From positions 1 to 58,387 of the forward strand of contig JAWXUO010000004.1 in NCBI GenBank assembly GCA_044426355.1: a stretch of DNA of 58,387 nucleotides. The letters run 5' to 3'. Position 1 is the first letter of the stretch, and the number at the start of each line of letters is the position of its first letter. The translations under genes and the position numbers were made by a program. Below the pieces are notes generated by a model. That model made no database searches. It was given only the letters and a program-made list of their open reading frames with translations, and was not told the origin of the DNA. This stretch comes from CAYJLC01 sp044426355 (GTDB taxonomy: Bacteria > Bacillota > Clostridia > Oscillospirales > Butyricicoccaceae). This document shows, piece by piece, positions 1-8,736 of the stretch.

Positions 1-261
1 GCCGTCTACCATACCAAGACCTGCACGTAAAATAGGAACAATAGCTACTTTTTTACCAGAAATAACATTTACTTTTGCAAGGCCAATAGGAGTTTCAATT
101 TCAACTTCTTTAAGAGGTAAATCTCTTGTTGCTTCGTAGCACATTAAAGTAGAAATTTCATTTACAGCCTCACGAAATTCTTTTACGCCTGTAGTTTTAT
201 CACGAATAAGCATAAGTTTGTGTTGGATTAATGGGTGGTCTAATACTTTTACATTTTTCAT
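1..261 (-). CDS. upp: Uracil phosphoribosyltransferase, 3' part cut by the window edge
   Basis: Encodes the first 87 residues of UPRTase, the cytoplasmic salvage enzyme that joins uracil to PRPP to give UMP. The start reads MKNVKVLDHPLIQHKLMLIR, the typical opening of the family, and a stretch ending at the edge (VAIVPILRAGLGMVDG) is the conserved block before the active site. The ATG at 261 has a clear AGGAG 8 bases upstream. It lies 9 bp after rpiB, so the two are probably co-transcribed with tsaB and tsaE. The PRPP-binding C-terminal half is outside the window. Confidence 0.95.
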   Translation of the reverse strand, partial: MKNVKVLDHPLIQHKLMLIRDKTTGVKEFREAVNEISTLMCYEATRDLPLKEVEIETPIGLAKVNVISGKKVAIVPILRAGLGMVDG

Positions 262-270
262 AATTTTCTC

Positions 271-720
271 CTAAATACTGTTTTTTTCTAATTTTGATAT
301 TAAATCGACTCTGACATTATGGCGTCCACCTTGTTCAAAATCGGTATTTAAAAATACATCTACAAGCTCAAGTGCAGTGCCTTCGCCCGTAATTCTTTCG
401 CCAAGACACAAAACATTTGCATCGTTATGTAGTCTTGTAAATTTTGCTGCAAAATAATCTTGGCAAGCAGCAGCACGGATACCGTGTATTTTGTTTGCAG
501 CAATAGAAATTCCAATTCCTGTTCCACAAACTAAAATTCCTGTTTCGCAAGTTTTGTTTAAAATCTTTTCGCAAGCTTCTTTTGCGATATATGGGTAGTC
601 GCAAGACTCAGTGCTGTGGCAACCAACGTCTAAAACGCTGTGGCCGTTTTCTTGCAAATAGATTTTTATAGCTTCTTTGAGGTTGTATCCTCCGTGGTCT
701 GAACCTAAAGCGATTGTCAT
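271..720 (-). CDS. rpiB: Ribose-5-phosphate isomerase B
   Basis: 149-residue RpiB/LacAB-family isomerase that interconverts ribose 5-phosphate and ribulose 5-phosphate in the cytoplasm, feeding PRPP and nucleotide synthesis. The family start SDHGGYNLK (residues 8-16) and the active-site loop CGTGIGISIAANK (about 66-78, with the catalytic Cys) are intact, and the length is standard. Its ATG overlaps the stop of tsaB (ATGA), so translation is probably coupled. A place upstream of upp fits supply of ribose phosphate for nucleotide salvage. Confidence 0.95.
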   Translation of the reverse strand: MTIALGSDHGGYNLKEAIKIYLQENGHSVLDVGCHSTESCDYPYIAKEACEKILNKTCETGILVCGTGIGISIAANKIHGIRAAACQDYFAAKFTRLHNDANVLCLGERITGEGTALELVDVFLNTDFEQGGRHNVRVDLISKLEKNSI

Positions 721-1415
721 TGTTTTTCTCCATTTTTCTCTTGTTTTTCACGTTCAGCCTGAGATAATCTTAAATAATTTGGCAAAAGATTTTCTATAGC
801 ATAAGGCTTATAATTTAAACTAGCTTGTCCTACGCAAAAAGCATTTTGATAACGAAGATGCTCGGGTGCGAGTGTAATATCCAAGGAAGTTTCTTTAAGT
901 ATATTATAACACTTTTCTGCTCCATCGCCAACAAAAATATACTTTTTTTGTAAAAATTTTAATTCTTTTTCAAAATCTTCGATACTTATAGCACTATCGT
1001 CAAAAACTCGCTCTAGTTTTTGGTTATTATTAACAAAAATAGCACCGTAAATTTGTGACGCACGAGCGTCCATTAAGCACACGATATATCTTTCGGTAAT
1101 ATTTAAAAAATTATACGCCATTGCCTCAAGAGTAGAAACACCAACGCAAGGCTTTTTTGCAGAAAGACACAAACCTTGAACCACAGCAACGCCAATCCGA
1201 ACTCCAGTGTATGAGCCAGGACCGTGAGCCACTGCGATATAGTCAACATCGGATACTTTACACGAAACACTATTTAGCAAATTTTCTGCCATAGGTAGTA
1301 GTGTTTTACTATGCGTAGCACCAATGTTTTGATAATTTTGTGCGAGAATTTTGCCATTTTCAAGCAGACAAACGCTTGCAGATTTTGCCGAGGATTCAAA
1401 AGCTAAGATTTTCAT
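717..1415 (-). CDS. tsaB: tRNA threonylcarbamoyladenosine biosynthesis protein TsaB
   Basis: ASKHA-fold partner of TsaD; with TsaD and TsaE it transfers threonylcarbamoyl to A37 of ANN-decoding tRNAs. The start MKILAFESSAKSASVCLL and the motif HGPGSYTGVRIGV are diagnostic of TsaB. A GTG at 1424 is also open, but it lies inside the ribosome binding site (AGGTGG) that serves the ATG at 1415, so the later start is chosen, giving about 232 residues. The 5' end overlaps the 3' end of tsaE and the 3' end overlaps rpiB. tsaD is not in the window. Confidence 0.93.
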   Translation of the reverse strand: MKILAFESSAKSASVCLLENGKILAQNYQNIGATHSKTLLPMAENLLNSVSCKVSDVDYIAVAHGPGSYTGVRIGVAVVQGLCLSAKKPCVGVSTLEAMAYNFLNITERYIVCLMDARASQIYGAIFVNNNQKLERVFDDSAISIEDFEKELKFLQKKYIFVGDGAEKCYNILKETSLDITLAPEHLRYQNAFCVGQASLNYKPYAIENLLPNYLRLSQAEREKQEKNGEKQ

Positions 1416-1830
1416 ATTTTCCACCTAAAGTAATTTTTCTAGAGTTTTCGTCTAAGGTTTTTATGTCTACTGTGATAATATCTATTGGCAAATAGTCCAT
1501 AATATTTTCGCTCCACTCGATTATCATAATGCCGTTTCTTTCTAAATAATCATCAAAACCTAAATCGTAAAGTTCGTCAGCAGATGAAATTCGGTACATA
1601 TCAAAGTGAAAAATTGTAAAATCATCGCAGTAGTATTCGTGTGCAATAGCAAAAGTTGGGCTTGTAACTCTGTCTAAATAACCAAGTCCTTTAGCAAGTC
1701 CACGAGTAAAAGCAGTTTTTCCAGCACCTAAATCGCCAGTTAGAGCGACAATATCGCCGATTTTTAGCGTTTGTGCTATTTTATTTGCAGTTTCTTCTGT
1801 TTGAGAAACATCGTGTGTAATTATTTCCAT
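1396..1830 (-). CDS. tsaE: tRNA threonylcarbamoyladenosine biosynthesis ATPase TsaE
   Basis: 144-residue P-loop ATPase (YjeE family) that drives the TsaBDE cycle of t6A37 modification. The Walker A motif GDLGAGKT lies at residues 32-39, followed by the family block VTSPTFAIAHEY. WSENIMDYLP matches the usual C-terminal half. AGGAG precedes the ATG. It is the first gene of the leftward operon tsaE-tsaB-rpiB-upp, starting from the divergent gap shared with the RodA-like gene. Confidence 0.94.
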   Translation of the reverse strand: MEIITHDVSQTEETANKIAQTLKIGDIVALTGDLGAGKTAFTRGLAKGLGYLDRVTSPTFAIAHEYYCDDFTIFHFDMYRISSADELYDLGFDDYLERNGIMIIEWSENIMDYLPIDIITVDIKTLDENSRKITLGGKYENLSF

Positions 1831-1996
1831 TAAATTCTCCTGAATTTAGATTAGCAATTTTAAAGTTACTATTTATATTATATCATACTTTTTAAAATAA
1901 AAAAAGTTTTTTTCAATTTATTATTTTATTTTTTACAAATTTCTGTTATAATTGTATTTAGAAGAAATTTATATATTATGCAAGTGAGGTGTTTTT

Positions 1997-3097
1997 TTGT
2001 TTCTTGCAATTTCAACATATTTTAGAAAATCAGATTTAATATCGCTTTTATTAGCTCTTTCATGTAGTATATATGGGCTGTTTTTAATAAATTCGGCGAC
2101 AGCAAGCTTTGATAGTAGAAATTATATAATAATACAAGCCTGTTCTGTTGTTGTAGGTCTTGTTGCGTATATTATTGTTTCTCTTTTTGATATAGACAGG
2201 TTTTACTTTATGTGGAAACCGATTTTTGTTATAAACTGTGCGTTACAGTGTCTTTTGTTTTTTTATGGAGTTGGTGGAGATACAACTGGGAACAATAGCT
2301 GGATTAGATTTGGTAGCATTGGTGTGCAACCAGCAGAAATAGGAAAAGTGCTGTTTATCATAACATTTTCGACGCATACAGCATTACTTCGTGAGCGAAT
2401 GAACCATATTAAATATTTAACACCACTTTTGCTACATGCAGGTATTATGTGTGGATTAATTTTAATTACATCTAGCGACATGGGTATGGCGATTGTATAC
2501 GGAATGGTAACTATTACTATATTATATGTGGCAGGACTTTCTATGAAGTGGTTTTATGCTGCTATTATAGCTATTTTGGCAGTAGTACCCATAGTTTGGA
2601 ATTTTGTGCTAGGTGGCTATCAAAAGATGCGTATTTTAGTAATATTTGACCCGTCTTTAGACCCAGATACTGCATATCAAGGTCTTCAAAGTCAAATGGC
2701 GATAGGCTCGGGTGGCATTAGTGGAACGGGATATATGCAAGGAACGCTTACGCAGTTTGGTTGGTTGCCTGCAAAACACACAGATTTTATTTTTTCGTCG
2801 GCAGCTGAGGAGCTAGGATTTATAGGAGCTGTAGCTATCATAGTTTTGCTATTACTTTTAATAATTCGCATATTTTTTGTATGCTTAATTGCCCCTACAG
2901 ATATAGGGTCGCTTATATGTGCAGGCGTAGGTGGTATGTTGCTGTATCAATCTATCCAAAATATTTTAATGTGCCTTGTATTAGCTCCAGTTATAGGGCT
3001 TACACTTCCATTTTTTAGTTATGGAGGAACATCAACTGTTACGATGTATTTTGCGTTAGGTTTAGTTTCTGGCATAAAAAGACGAGAAAGTTTATAA
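1997..3097 (+). CDS. SEDS-family peptidoglycan glycosyltransferase (RodA/FtsW-like)
   Basis: 366-residue polytopic membrane protein of the SEDS family, which polymerises lipid II into glycan strands with a class B PBP. Diagnostic blocks are NSWIRFGSIGVQPAEIGK (about residues 100-117), the catalytic-loop LPAKHTDFIF with its conserved Asp (about 253-262), and LPFFSYGGTST near the C-terminus. RodA is more likely than FtsW because of its shortness and the AKHTDFIF block, but no mreBCD neighbours confirm it. The start is a TTG preceded by GTGAGGTG. The last 6 bases overlap the convergent EamA gene. Confidence 0.9.
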   Translation: MFLAISTYFRKSDLISLLLALSCSIYGLFLINSATASFDSRNYIIIQACSVVVGLVAYIIVSLFDIDRFYFMWKPIFVINCALQCLLFFYGVGGDTTGNNSWIRFGSIGVQPAEIGKVLFIITFSTHTALLRERMNHIKYLTPLLLHAGIMCGLILITSSDMGMAIVYGMVTITILYVAGLSMKWFYAAIIAILAVVPIVWNFVLGGYQKMRILVIFDPSLDPDTAYQGLQSQMAIGSGGISGTGYMQGTLTQFGWLPAKHTDFIFSSAAEELGFIGAVAIIVLLLLLIIRIFFVCLIAPTDIGSLICAGVGGMLLYQSIQNILMCLVLAPVIGLTLPFFSYGGTSTVTMYFALGLVSGIKRRESL

Positions 3098-3958
3098 AGT
3101 TTCTTCTTTTCGTGTACCAAAATACACAATCGTAGCTGAAATAATAACTAGTATAGCACCTATTGCAGAGGTGCTTTTTACTTGCTGATTTAGAAAAATA
3201 TAGCCAAAAAGCATAGAGAAAATTATTCCAGAATAATTATAAATACTAACATCTACTGGTTTTGAGTGAATAAAAGCGTGCGTTAGGGTTATTTGTCCTA
3301 AAGCTGCCATAACACCGATTAAAATTAGATATAATAAATCGGTAAAAGAAACTAAAACGAAATCGAAAAGCAACGCAGGTATGCAAACTATTGTAGAAAA
3401 AAGTGAGAAACAAAAAATTATTACCGATGGGTGCTCTTTTCCACGAAGCATGCCTAAAAAAGTGTATGCAAGTCCTGCAAAAATAGCCGAAAGAACAGCT
3501 ATGAAAAGAGGAAATATATTAGAATTAAACTCGGGATTTGCAACAAAAAAAGCACCAGAAAAAGCTATAACTAAGCCTGCTTTTTGATATTTTGTTATTT
3601 TTTCTTTCAAAAAGAAGTAGGACATAAGAGTAACGATAAAAGGTGACATTTTATTTAAAATAGCAACGTCACCTTGGTTTGCATTTGCAGAGGCATAAAA
3701 AAGCGTAATCATGCCTAAAAAACCTGTAAAAGAACGCCAAAAAAGCAATTTTCGGTTTTCTTTTAGTCCAAATGGTTGTAAATTATTTTTACGAACGCTT
3801 GAATAAGCGATTAAAGAAGCAAGCAAATTTCTAAAAATTAGCTGTTCAAAAAGAGGGACACGCTCGGCTGTTAGTGCGATAAAAATTTGCATCATAGAAA
3901 AAGACATCGCAGATAGGCACATAAAAGCTATGCCTTTAAATTTATTATTCATTTTCAA
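3092..3958 (-). CDS. EamA/DMT-superfamily transporter
   Basis: 288-residue membrane protein with about ten hydrophobic segments in two halves, as in EamA (drug/metabolite transporter) exporters. An FRNLLASLIAYSSVR segment after the first helices and AILNKMSPFIVTLMSYFFLKE in the first repeat are typical of the RhaT/YdcZ-like group. The substrate cannot be told. It starts inside the end of the PfkB kinase gene (14-bp overlap) and is probably translated from the same mRNA. The 3' end converges on the SEDS gene. Confidence 0.85.
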   Translation of the reverse strand: MKMNNKFKGIAFMCLSAMSFSMMQIFIALTAERVPLFEQLIFRNLLASLIAYSSVRKNNLQPFGLKENRKLLFWRSFTGFLGMITLFYASANANQGDVAILNKMSPFIVTLMSYFFLKEKITKYQKAGLVIAFSGAFFVANPEFNSNIFPLFIAVLSAIFAGLAYTFLGMLRGKEHPSVIIFCFSLFSTIVCIPALLFDFVLVSFTDLLYLILIGVMAALGQITLTHAFIHSKPVDVSIYNYSGIIFSMLFGYIFLNQQVKSTSAIGAILVIISATIVYFGTRKEETL

Positions 3959-4847
3959 TGTCCTTTTTGAAGTTCTCTAAAACTTCGTCAATTTTTGGGA
4001 TACTGCTTGATGCACCTTTTTTAGAAACTGTGATAGAAGATGCTGTTGTAGCAAGTTTTAAGCAGTCTTGAAAAGTAAAATTATTAAGCAAAGCATAAAT
4101 AAAATACCCTGTAAAAGTATCGCCAGCACCTGTTGTATCAACGACTGTAGTTTTTATAATATCTTGGTTGAAAATTTCGGTTTTATTTGCAAAATACGAG
4201 CCTTTTTCACCTAAAGTTAGAACAGTTTGCGAATTTTTATAGTTTTTTTGCATAAAAGATAAAATTTCTTGGGGGTCACTAGTGTTTGCAAGCTGGTTTC
4301 CTTCTATTTCGTTTATCATAAAAAGCCAAATTTTAGACAGGTCACATTTACTAATTTTTTCGTCAAAAGGCGATGGATTTAAAACGATTTTTAGACCTTG
4401 TGCATAGGCTTTGTTTATTATATAATCTAGTAAATTTACTTCGTTTTGCAAAATTAAAATGTCATTTTCATCAAAATGTGCTAAAATTTCGTCTATAAAC
4501 TCTGTAGTTAGAGCCTGGTTGCTCCCACCATATAAAAGAATACAATTATCGCCGTTTTTATCTACTTGAATTATAGCAGTGCCAGCAGATACGTCAGTTT
4601 TTTTAAGGAAGTCAGTATTTATATTATGGTTTTTGCAAGTATCAAAAAGTAATTGTCCACCCTCGCCAATAAGACCTGCGTGATACACCGATAGCCCTGT
4701 ATTTGCAAGCGAAATAGATTGGTTTAAACCTTTTCCACCAGCTAGAATTTCTACATTTTTAGAATTTTGTGTTTCGCCTTTTTGTGTCATGTGGTCTACT
4801 TTGTAAAAATAATCTAAATTTAGCGAACCTATGTTTAAAATTTTCAT
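3945..4847 (-). CDS. PfkB-family sugar kinase (ribokinase-like)
   Basis: 300-residue cytoplasmic kinase. It has the N-terminal signature block GGKGLNQSISLANTG, the substrate region GSLNLDYFYKVDHMTQKGET, and the C-terminal signature DTTGAGDTFTGYFIYAL with the anion-hole glycines and catalytic Asp. The best guess is ribokinase (ATP + ribose to ribose 5-phosphate), which would suit the rpiB nearby, but other PfkB kinases share these motifs. AGGAG lies upstream of the ATG. Transcribed leftward with the EamA gene. Confidence 0.82.
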   Translation of the reverse strand: MKILNIGSLNLDYFYKVDHMTQKGETQNSKNVEILAGGKGLNQSISLANTGLSVYHAGLIGEGGQLLFDTCKNHNINTDFLKKTDVSAGTAIIQVDKNGDNCILLYGGSNQALTTEFIDEILAHFDENDILILQNEVNLLDYIINKAYAQGLKIVLNPSPFDEKISKCDLSKIWLFMINEIEGNQLANTSDPQEILSFMQKNYKNSQTVLTLGEKGSYFANKTEIFNQDIIKTTVVDTTGAGDTFTGYFIYALLNNFTFQDCLKLATTASSITVSKKGASSSIPKIDEVLENFKKDIENE

Positions 4848-5016
4848 ATTTTCTCCTTATGTTTTTTTGTGAAAAAATTGTTTAAAATGTTGAAAAAAAG
4901 AGAAATTTTCATAGCTCTTTTATTGTATTTTACCACATAAATTTAAAGTTGTAAATTATTTTTAAATATATTTTTATAAAAGGGATTAAAACTCAAGTTT
5001 TAATGGAAAAAAATAC

Positions 5017-5046
5017 TTGACATTTTTATTTAGCATATGCTAACAT
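5017..5046 (+). promoter_or_regulatory. feoAB promoter
   Basis: TTGACA at 5017-5022 and TAACAT at 5041-5046, spacing 18, about 50 bp before the feoA start. The -10 region is overlapped by the palindromic operator at 5030-5043, so a bound repressor would block polymerase. Confidence 0.7.
5030..5043. promoter_or_regulatory. Putative metal-regulator operator in the feoA promoter
   Basis: A perfect 14-bp palindrome, TTAGCATATGCTAA, lies over the -10 box. The same TTAGC/GCTAA arms recur at 10581 and 10602, and a related form at 7181. The arms resemble the TTAGGNTNNNCTAA half-sites known for DtxR/IdeR/MntR-type repressors; Fur boxes look different. The regulator itself is not in the window. Confidence 0.6.
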
Positions 5047-5097
5047 ATATATAAATGTAAAAGGTACTAATACCATGAAATTTTAGGAGATGAAAGC

Positions 5098-5325
5098 ATG
5101 AGCGTTTTATACGAAGTTGAAAATAACAAAACATATATAGTTACAAAAGCTCTAGAGTTACCGTTGCTAAGCTCGCTTGGGGTTTACGAGGGTTCTGTTG
5201 TAGAAAAATGTACTACATATAAACACGGAGGTCCTGTTTTGCTACTTATAGAAAAAAGAGAAGTGGCTGTCGGACGTGATATAGCAGTACAAATCGAAGT
5301 AGAAGAATATAAGGGAGAAGAATAA
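5098..5325 (+). CDS. feoA: Ferrous iron transport protein A
   Basis: 75-residue SH3-like FeoA domain, the small cytoplasmic helper of the FeoB Fe(II) transporter. The size and the beta-rich pattern (LPLLSSLGVYEGSVVEKC, then VAVGRDIAVQIEV at the end) fit the family. The ATG has AGGAG 9 bases upstream. The stop overlaps the feoB start by one base (TAATG), so the two are translationally coupled and under the operator at 5030. Confidence 0.92.
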   Translation: MSVLYEVENNKTYIVTKALELPLLSSLGVYEGSVVEKCTTYKHGGPVLLLIEKREVAVGRDIAVQIEVEEYKGEE

Positions 5326-7133
5326 TGAGCGTAGAAACTGAAATTTCTAAAGACCAAAAAGTTTACGAATTACACAATAAAATATTGCTAATGGGTAACC
5401 CAAATGTTGGTAAATCGGTATTCTTTTCAGCATTGACAGGAGTTCATGTAATGAGCTCAAACTATGCAGGTACAACGGTTACATATACAAGTGCTAGAAT
5501 GGAAATAGGCGAAATACAATACACTTTAGTAGATGTTCCAGGTACATATTCTTTAAATGCAACATCAGAAGCTGAGCAAGTTGCAGTAAACTTTATGAAT
5601 TCTGGTGCAAAAGTTGTTGTTTGTGTATTAGATGCTACAAATTTAACAAGAAACTTAAATCTTGCATTCGAAATTTTAAAATATGATATACCAGTAGTTT
5701 TTGCACTAAATCTTGTAGATATTGCAGAAAGAAAAGGTATACAAGTTTCGGCAAGTTTGTTGTCAGAAGAATTAAACGCACCTGTTATAAAAACAGTTGC
5801 TGTAACTGGTGAAGGTTTTGAAGAACTGCTAGAAAAAGTAGCAGAAGTTTCAAAAGACATATTTGTACATAAAACAGAAAAAGACGAAACTATTGCAGAA
5901 GATTGCGAAAATTCTTTGTCAAAAGTAGATAGTTATCCAAGTACTCAAAAAGAAATTTGGCAAAAATCTTCGTATATTGCAAAAAAATGTACTACATATT
6001 CAGAAGAACAACTAAAAACTATAGATAAAATAGGGCAACTTATGGTTCAACCAATGCCTGGTATACCTATAGCGTTGCTTACTATAATATTATCGTTATG
6101 TGTTATAGTTTTTGGTGGTAAAGGACTTCGTGCAGCGATTTTTATACCTTTAGTTAGTGGTCTAATAGTTCCGTTTTTCCAAGGAATAATAGGCAGTTTT
6201 GGACTGCACTCTATGATAGAAAACATTTTAATTGGCGATATGGGGATATTTGTAATAGGTTTTGAATGGCCAATTTCGTTAATTTTACCATATGTAACGC
6301 TGTTTTATGTAGTATTTACTTTCCTTGAGGACTGTGGATTTTTACCAAGAATTGCAGTTTTGTTCGATGGCTTGATGAGAAAAATGGGAGTTCAAGGTGG
6401 TAGCTTAATTAGTATTATGATGGGATATGGCTGTGCTGTTCCTGCGATAATCGGTAGTAGGGTTGCGACAACTGTAAAAGAACGTTTGATAATCACTGCG
6501 ATGGTATGTTTTGCAGTTCCTTGTATCTCGCAATCGGCTGCGTTTATAACGCTTTTAGGTGGCGAATCTATCTTATTATTAATTGCGATATTTGCACTTT
6601 CGTGCTTAGTTATATTCATTGCAGGTATAGTTACAGGTAAGCTTATTAAAGGCGAAATCGAACCTTTAGTTATAGAAGTTCCAAACTTACTTATGCCTGT
6701 TAAAAAAGCATATTTCAAAAAATTAATGATAAGAATGAAAGGTTTCTTAATCGAAGCTGAAGGTCCTATGTTAGTAGCTGTTGTTATTGCTTCAGTACTT
6801 ACAGAAACTGGGATTTTAGATACACTAGCAACTGTTGCAGAGCCGTTTTTATCTAGCTTTTTAGGATTACCAGGGGAAGCAGTTTTACCACTTTTACTTG
6901 GTGTTATAAGACGTGAAATGGCTGTAACTTCGCTTATCGGACTAGGACTATCTGGACTTCAAATTTTTGTAGGTGCAACAATTGCGTTATTATACATACC
7001 TTGTCTATCTGTAATCGGTGTTGTAGCGAAAGAATTTAATTCAAAAGTTGCAGTAGCGATAGCAGTATCAACATTTGTTTCGGCAATACTTTTAGGTGGA
7101 GCTATAAACTTTGTAGGACAATTATTTATATAA
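5325..7133 (+). CDS. feoB: Ferrous iron transporter FeoB
   Basis: 602-residue Fe(II) permease with an N-terminal G-protein domain: G1 GNPNVGKS (24-31), switch region YAGTTVTYT, G3 DVPGTYSL and G4 NLVD. Then come the membrane gate domains with GYGCAVPAIIGSR, a Cys-containing PCISQSAAF segment and RREMAVTSLIGLGLSG. It is somewhat shorter than the roughly 650-770 residues common in FeoB, with a short linker after the G domain. No FeoC follows. Uptake of Fe(II) suits an anaerobe. Confidence 0.95.
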   Translation: MSVETEISKDQKVYELHNKILLMGNPNVGKSVFFSALTGVHVMSSNYAGTTVTYTSARMEIGEIQYTLVDVPGTYSLNATSEAEQVAVNFMNSGAKVVVCVLDATNLTRNLNLAFEILKYDIPVVFALNLVDIAERKGIQVSASLLSEELNAPVIKTVAVTGEGFEELLEKVAEVSKDIFVHKTEKDETIAEDCENSLSKVDSYPSTQKEIWQKSSYIAKKCTTYSEEQLKTIDKIGQLMVQPMPGIPIALLTIILSLCVIVFGGKGLRAAIFIPLVSGLIVPFFQGIIGSFGLHSMIENILIGDMGIFVIGFEWPISLILPYVTLFYVVFTFLEDCGFLPRIAVLFDGLMRKMGVQGGSLISIMMGYGCAVPAIIGSRVATTVKERLIITAMVCFAVPCISQSAAFITLLGGESILLLIAIFALSCLVIFIAGIVTGKLIKGEIEPLVIEVPNLLMPVKKAYFKKLMIRMKGFLIEAEGPMLVAVVIASVLTETGILDTLATVAEPFLSSFLGLPGEAVLPLLLGVIRREMAVTSLIGLGLSGLQIFVGATIALLYIPCLSVIGVVAKEFNSKVAVAIAVSTFVSAILLGGAINFVGQLFI

Positions 7134-7144
7134 AATTAACTAAG

Positions 7145-7163
7145 CTTACCTTAAAAGGGTAAG
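7145..7163 (+). terminator. Weak hairpin after feoB
   Basis: CTTACC and GGTAAG form a 6-bp stem with a 7-nt loop, followed only by GTTTAG rather than a U-tract. It could attenuate or protect the 3' end of feoAB mRNA before the next gene. Confidence 0.3.
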
Positions 7164-7180
7164 TTTAGCACAAAATATAA

Positions 7181-7196
7181 GTTAGCATTATCTAAC
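7181..7196. promoter_or_regulatory. Putative metal-regulator operator before the methyltransferase gene
   Basis: GTTAGCATTATCTAAC is a 16-bp site with perfect 5-bp outer arms (GTTAG/CTAAC) and 6 central bases, 12 bp before the ATG at 7209. It shares GTTAG..CTAA with the feoA and 10.6-kb operators but has one extra pair of arm bases and a broken inner pair. No strong -35 box is visible, so an internal promoter is uncertain. Confidence 0.5.
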
Positions 7197-7208
7197 GAAA
7201 GGGAAAAA

Positions 7209-7763
7209 ATGTCATTTCAATTTGTAAACATTACACAAAATATAGAAAGTTTAGCAAGTAAACTACAAGCTATGCGAAGTATTATGCTATCATATTATAT
7301 GCCTATAGTTAAAAAAGAAGTAGAACTTGCGAAAATAAAACCAAGCCATAATGTTTTATGCGTTGGTGGGGGATATTTACCATGCACGGCTATGCTAATT
7401 TCAGAAATATCAGGAGCAACAGTTACTGTAATAGACAACGATTTACAGGCAGTAGAAAGTTCTACAAAACTTATTAAAAAACTTAATTTAGATAAAAAAG
7501 TTATAGTAAAACATGTTGATGGAGTTAATATAGAAAGCATGGATTTTGATGTAATACACATAGCTATGCAAATTTCGCCAAAAGAAAAAGTTTTTAAAGA
7601 AATTTATAGTAAAGCTCATGATGGTGCAGAAATTTTGGTTAGAACACCAAAAGACCACCTAGAAAGAGGATATCAACCTTTTAAAGAAATTTGTACAGCA
7701 CGTGACTTTGTAAAACAGCCAAGCTTTAGCAATATCGGAAAAACACTACTTTATGTTCGCTAA
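7209..7763 (+). CDS. Nicotianamine-synthase-like SAM-binding protein
   Basis: 184-residue Rossmann protein. VLCVGGGYLPCTAMLIS (about 47-63) is the SAM-binding loop in the form seen in nicotianamine synthases (GSGPLPLTS), followed by ATVTVIDNDLQAVESS with the acidic ribose-binding residue. DFDVIHIAMQISPKEKV and GAEILVRTPKDHLERGYQPF match the later blocks of that family. Nicotianamine synthases join aminobutyrate units from SAM to make metal chelators, and CntL makes staphylopine in this way. Here the protein is shorter than the plant or archaeal enzymes, so plain methylation is an alternative. Position 76 bp after feoB and an operator-like site upstream suggest iron-linked expression. Confidence 0.65.
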   Translation: MSFQFVNITQNIESLASKLQAMRSIMLSYYMPIVKKEVELAKIKPSHNVLCVGGGYLPCTAMLISEISGATVTVIDNDLQAVESSTKLIKKLNLDKKVIVKHVDGVNIESMDFDVIHIAMQISPKEKVFKEIYSKAHDGAEILVRTPKDHLERGYQPFKEICTARDFVKQPSFSNIGKTLLYVR

Positions 7764-8736
7764 AAACAAGTCGTTAATAATTAAAACATTAGGATATTTA
7801 ATTCTTGGAATATTGGTTTTTGTTTTAGTAAAAGCTGTAGATTTTCATGAGTTAAAACACCATATAAGCAAGGCGAAGATAGAAGTTTTACTTTTTTTAA
7901 TCGCTTTGCAAGTAGTAACCCAATTACTAATATGTGTTCAGTGGCACACCATCACAAAAAGCGTTTTAGGTGGTAGCAATTTCATGAAAGTTATGCATCT
8001 TTTTACAAAAGGAACAGTAGTTGAAGCAATAACGCCAGGAGCAAAAATAGGTGGTGAAGTTACAAGACTTTACTACCTTAAAAAAGATTTTGAATGCAAT
8101 ACCGACAAGGCACTTAGTATAATAGTTATACAAAAAAGTGTTAGTATGAGTGTGCTTTTTTCTATTTGTGCAGTATCTTTTATACATATTTGTACAAAAA
8201 TAGAATATTCATTAGGAATACAAATAGTAGTAACTTTAATAAATATTTTGCTCATATCATTTATGATTGGTCTGCTGTTTTTTTCAAAAAGTCTAAATTT
8301 ATTTTTAGAAAAATTTCAAAATAAAATAATAATAAAAATAAATAAATTTATAAAATCATATGTAGAAGCTACGAGTAAACTAACTAAAAAAGAATGGATA
8401 ATAGAATTTTTATTGTCTGCTGTAATTTGGATTTTATACCCTTTGAAAATGTGGATATTATCGGTAAGTTTTGGAATAAAATTGCCGTTTTTGGTGATTT
8501 TAACAGTAACTATGACAGCTTACTTTTTCTCAATGTTTCCAATAACTCCGGGTGGACTAGGAACTTTTGAGGGGGCAATGATTGGAATTTTATCTATAAT
8601 GGACGTAAATACGACGCTCGCTATAACCGTTTCTGTAGTATTCCGTTTTGTTACATTTTGGTTTGTAATCATTGCAAGTGGAGTTTTTGTAGCAATTTAT
8701 GAATTTATTTTAAAAAGAAGGAGTAAAAGTGCTTAA
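7753..8736 (+). CDS. Flippase-like integral membrane protein (LPG synthase TM / UPF0104)
   Basis: 327-residue protein with about eight membrane segments, of the family that forms the flippase half of MprF and the AglD/YbhN proteins. Signature blocks are TPGAKIGGEVTRLYYLKK (about residues 96-113) and FPITPGGLGTFEGAMIGIL (about 264-282). It lacks the soluble aminoacyl-transferase domain of MprF, so it may flip a lipid rather than modify one. The start overlaps the previous gene by 11 bp and the end overlaps pssA by 8 bp, so the three are translationally coupled. The substrate is unknown; phosphatidylserine or a derivative is a guess from context. Confidence 0.82.
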   Translation: MFAKNKSLIIKTLGYLILGILVFVLVKAVDFHELKHHISKAKIEVLLFLIALQVVTQLLICVQWHTITKSVLGGSNFMKVMHLFTKGTVVEAITPGAKIGGEVTRLYYLKKDFECNTDKALSIIVIQKSVSMSVLFSICAVSFIHICTKIEYSLGIQIVVTLINILLISFMIGLLFFSKSLNLFLEKFQNKIIIKINKFIKSYVEATSKLTKKEWIIEFLLSAVIWILYPLKMWILSVSFGIKLPFLVILTVTMTAYFFSMFPITPGGLGTFEGAMIGILSIMDVNTTLAITVSVVFRFVTFWFVIIASGVFVAIYEFILKRRSKSA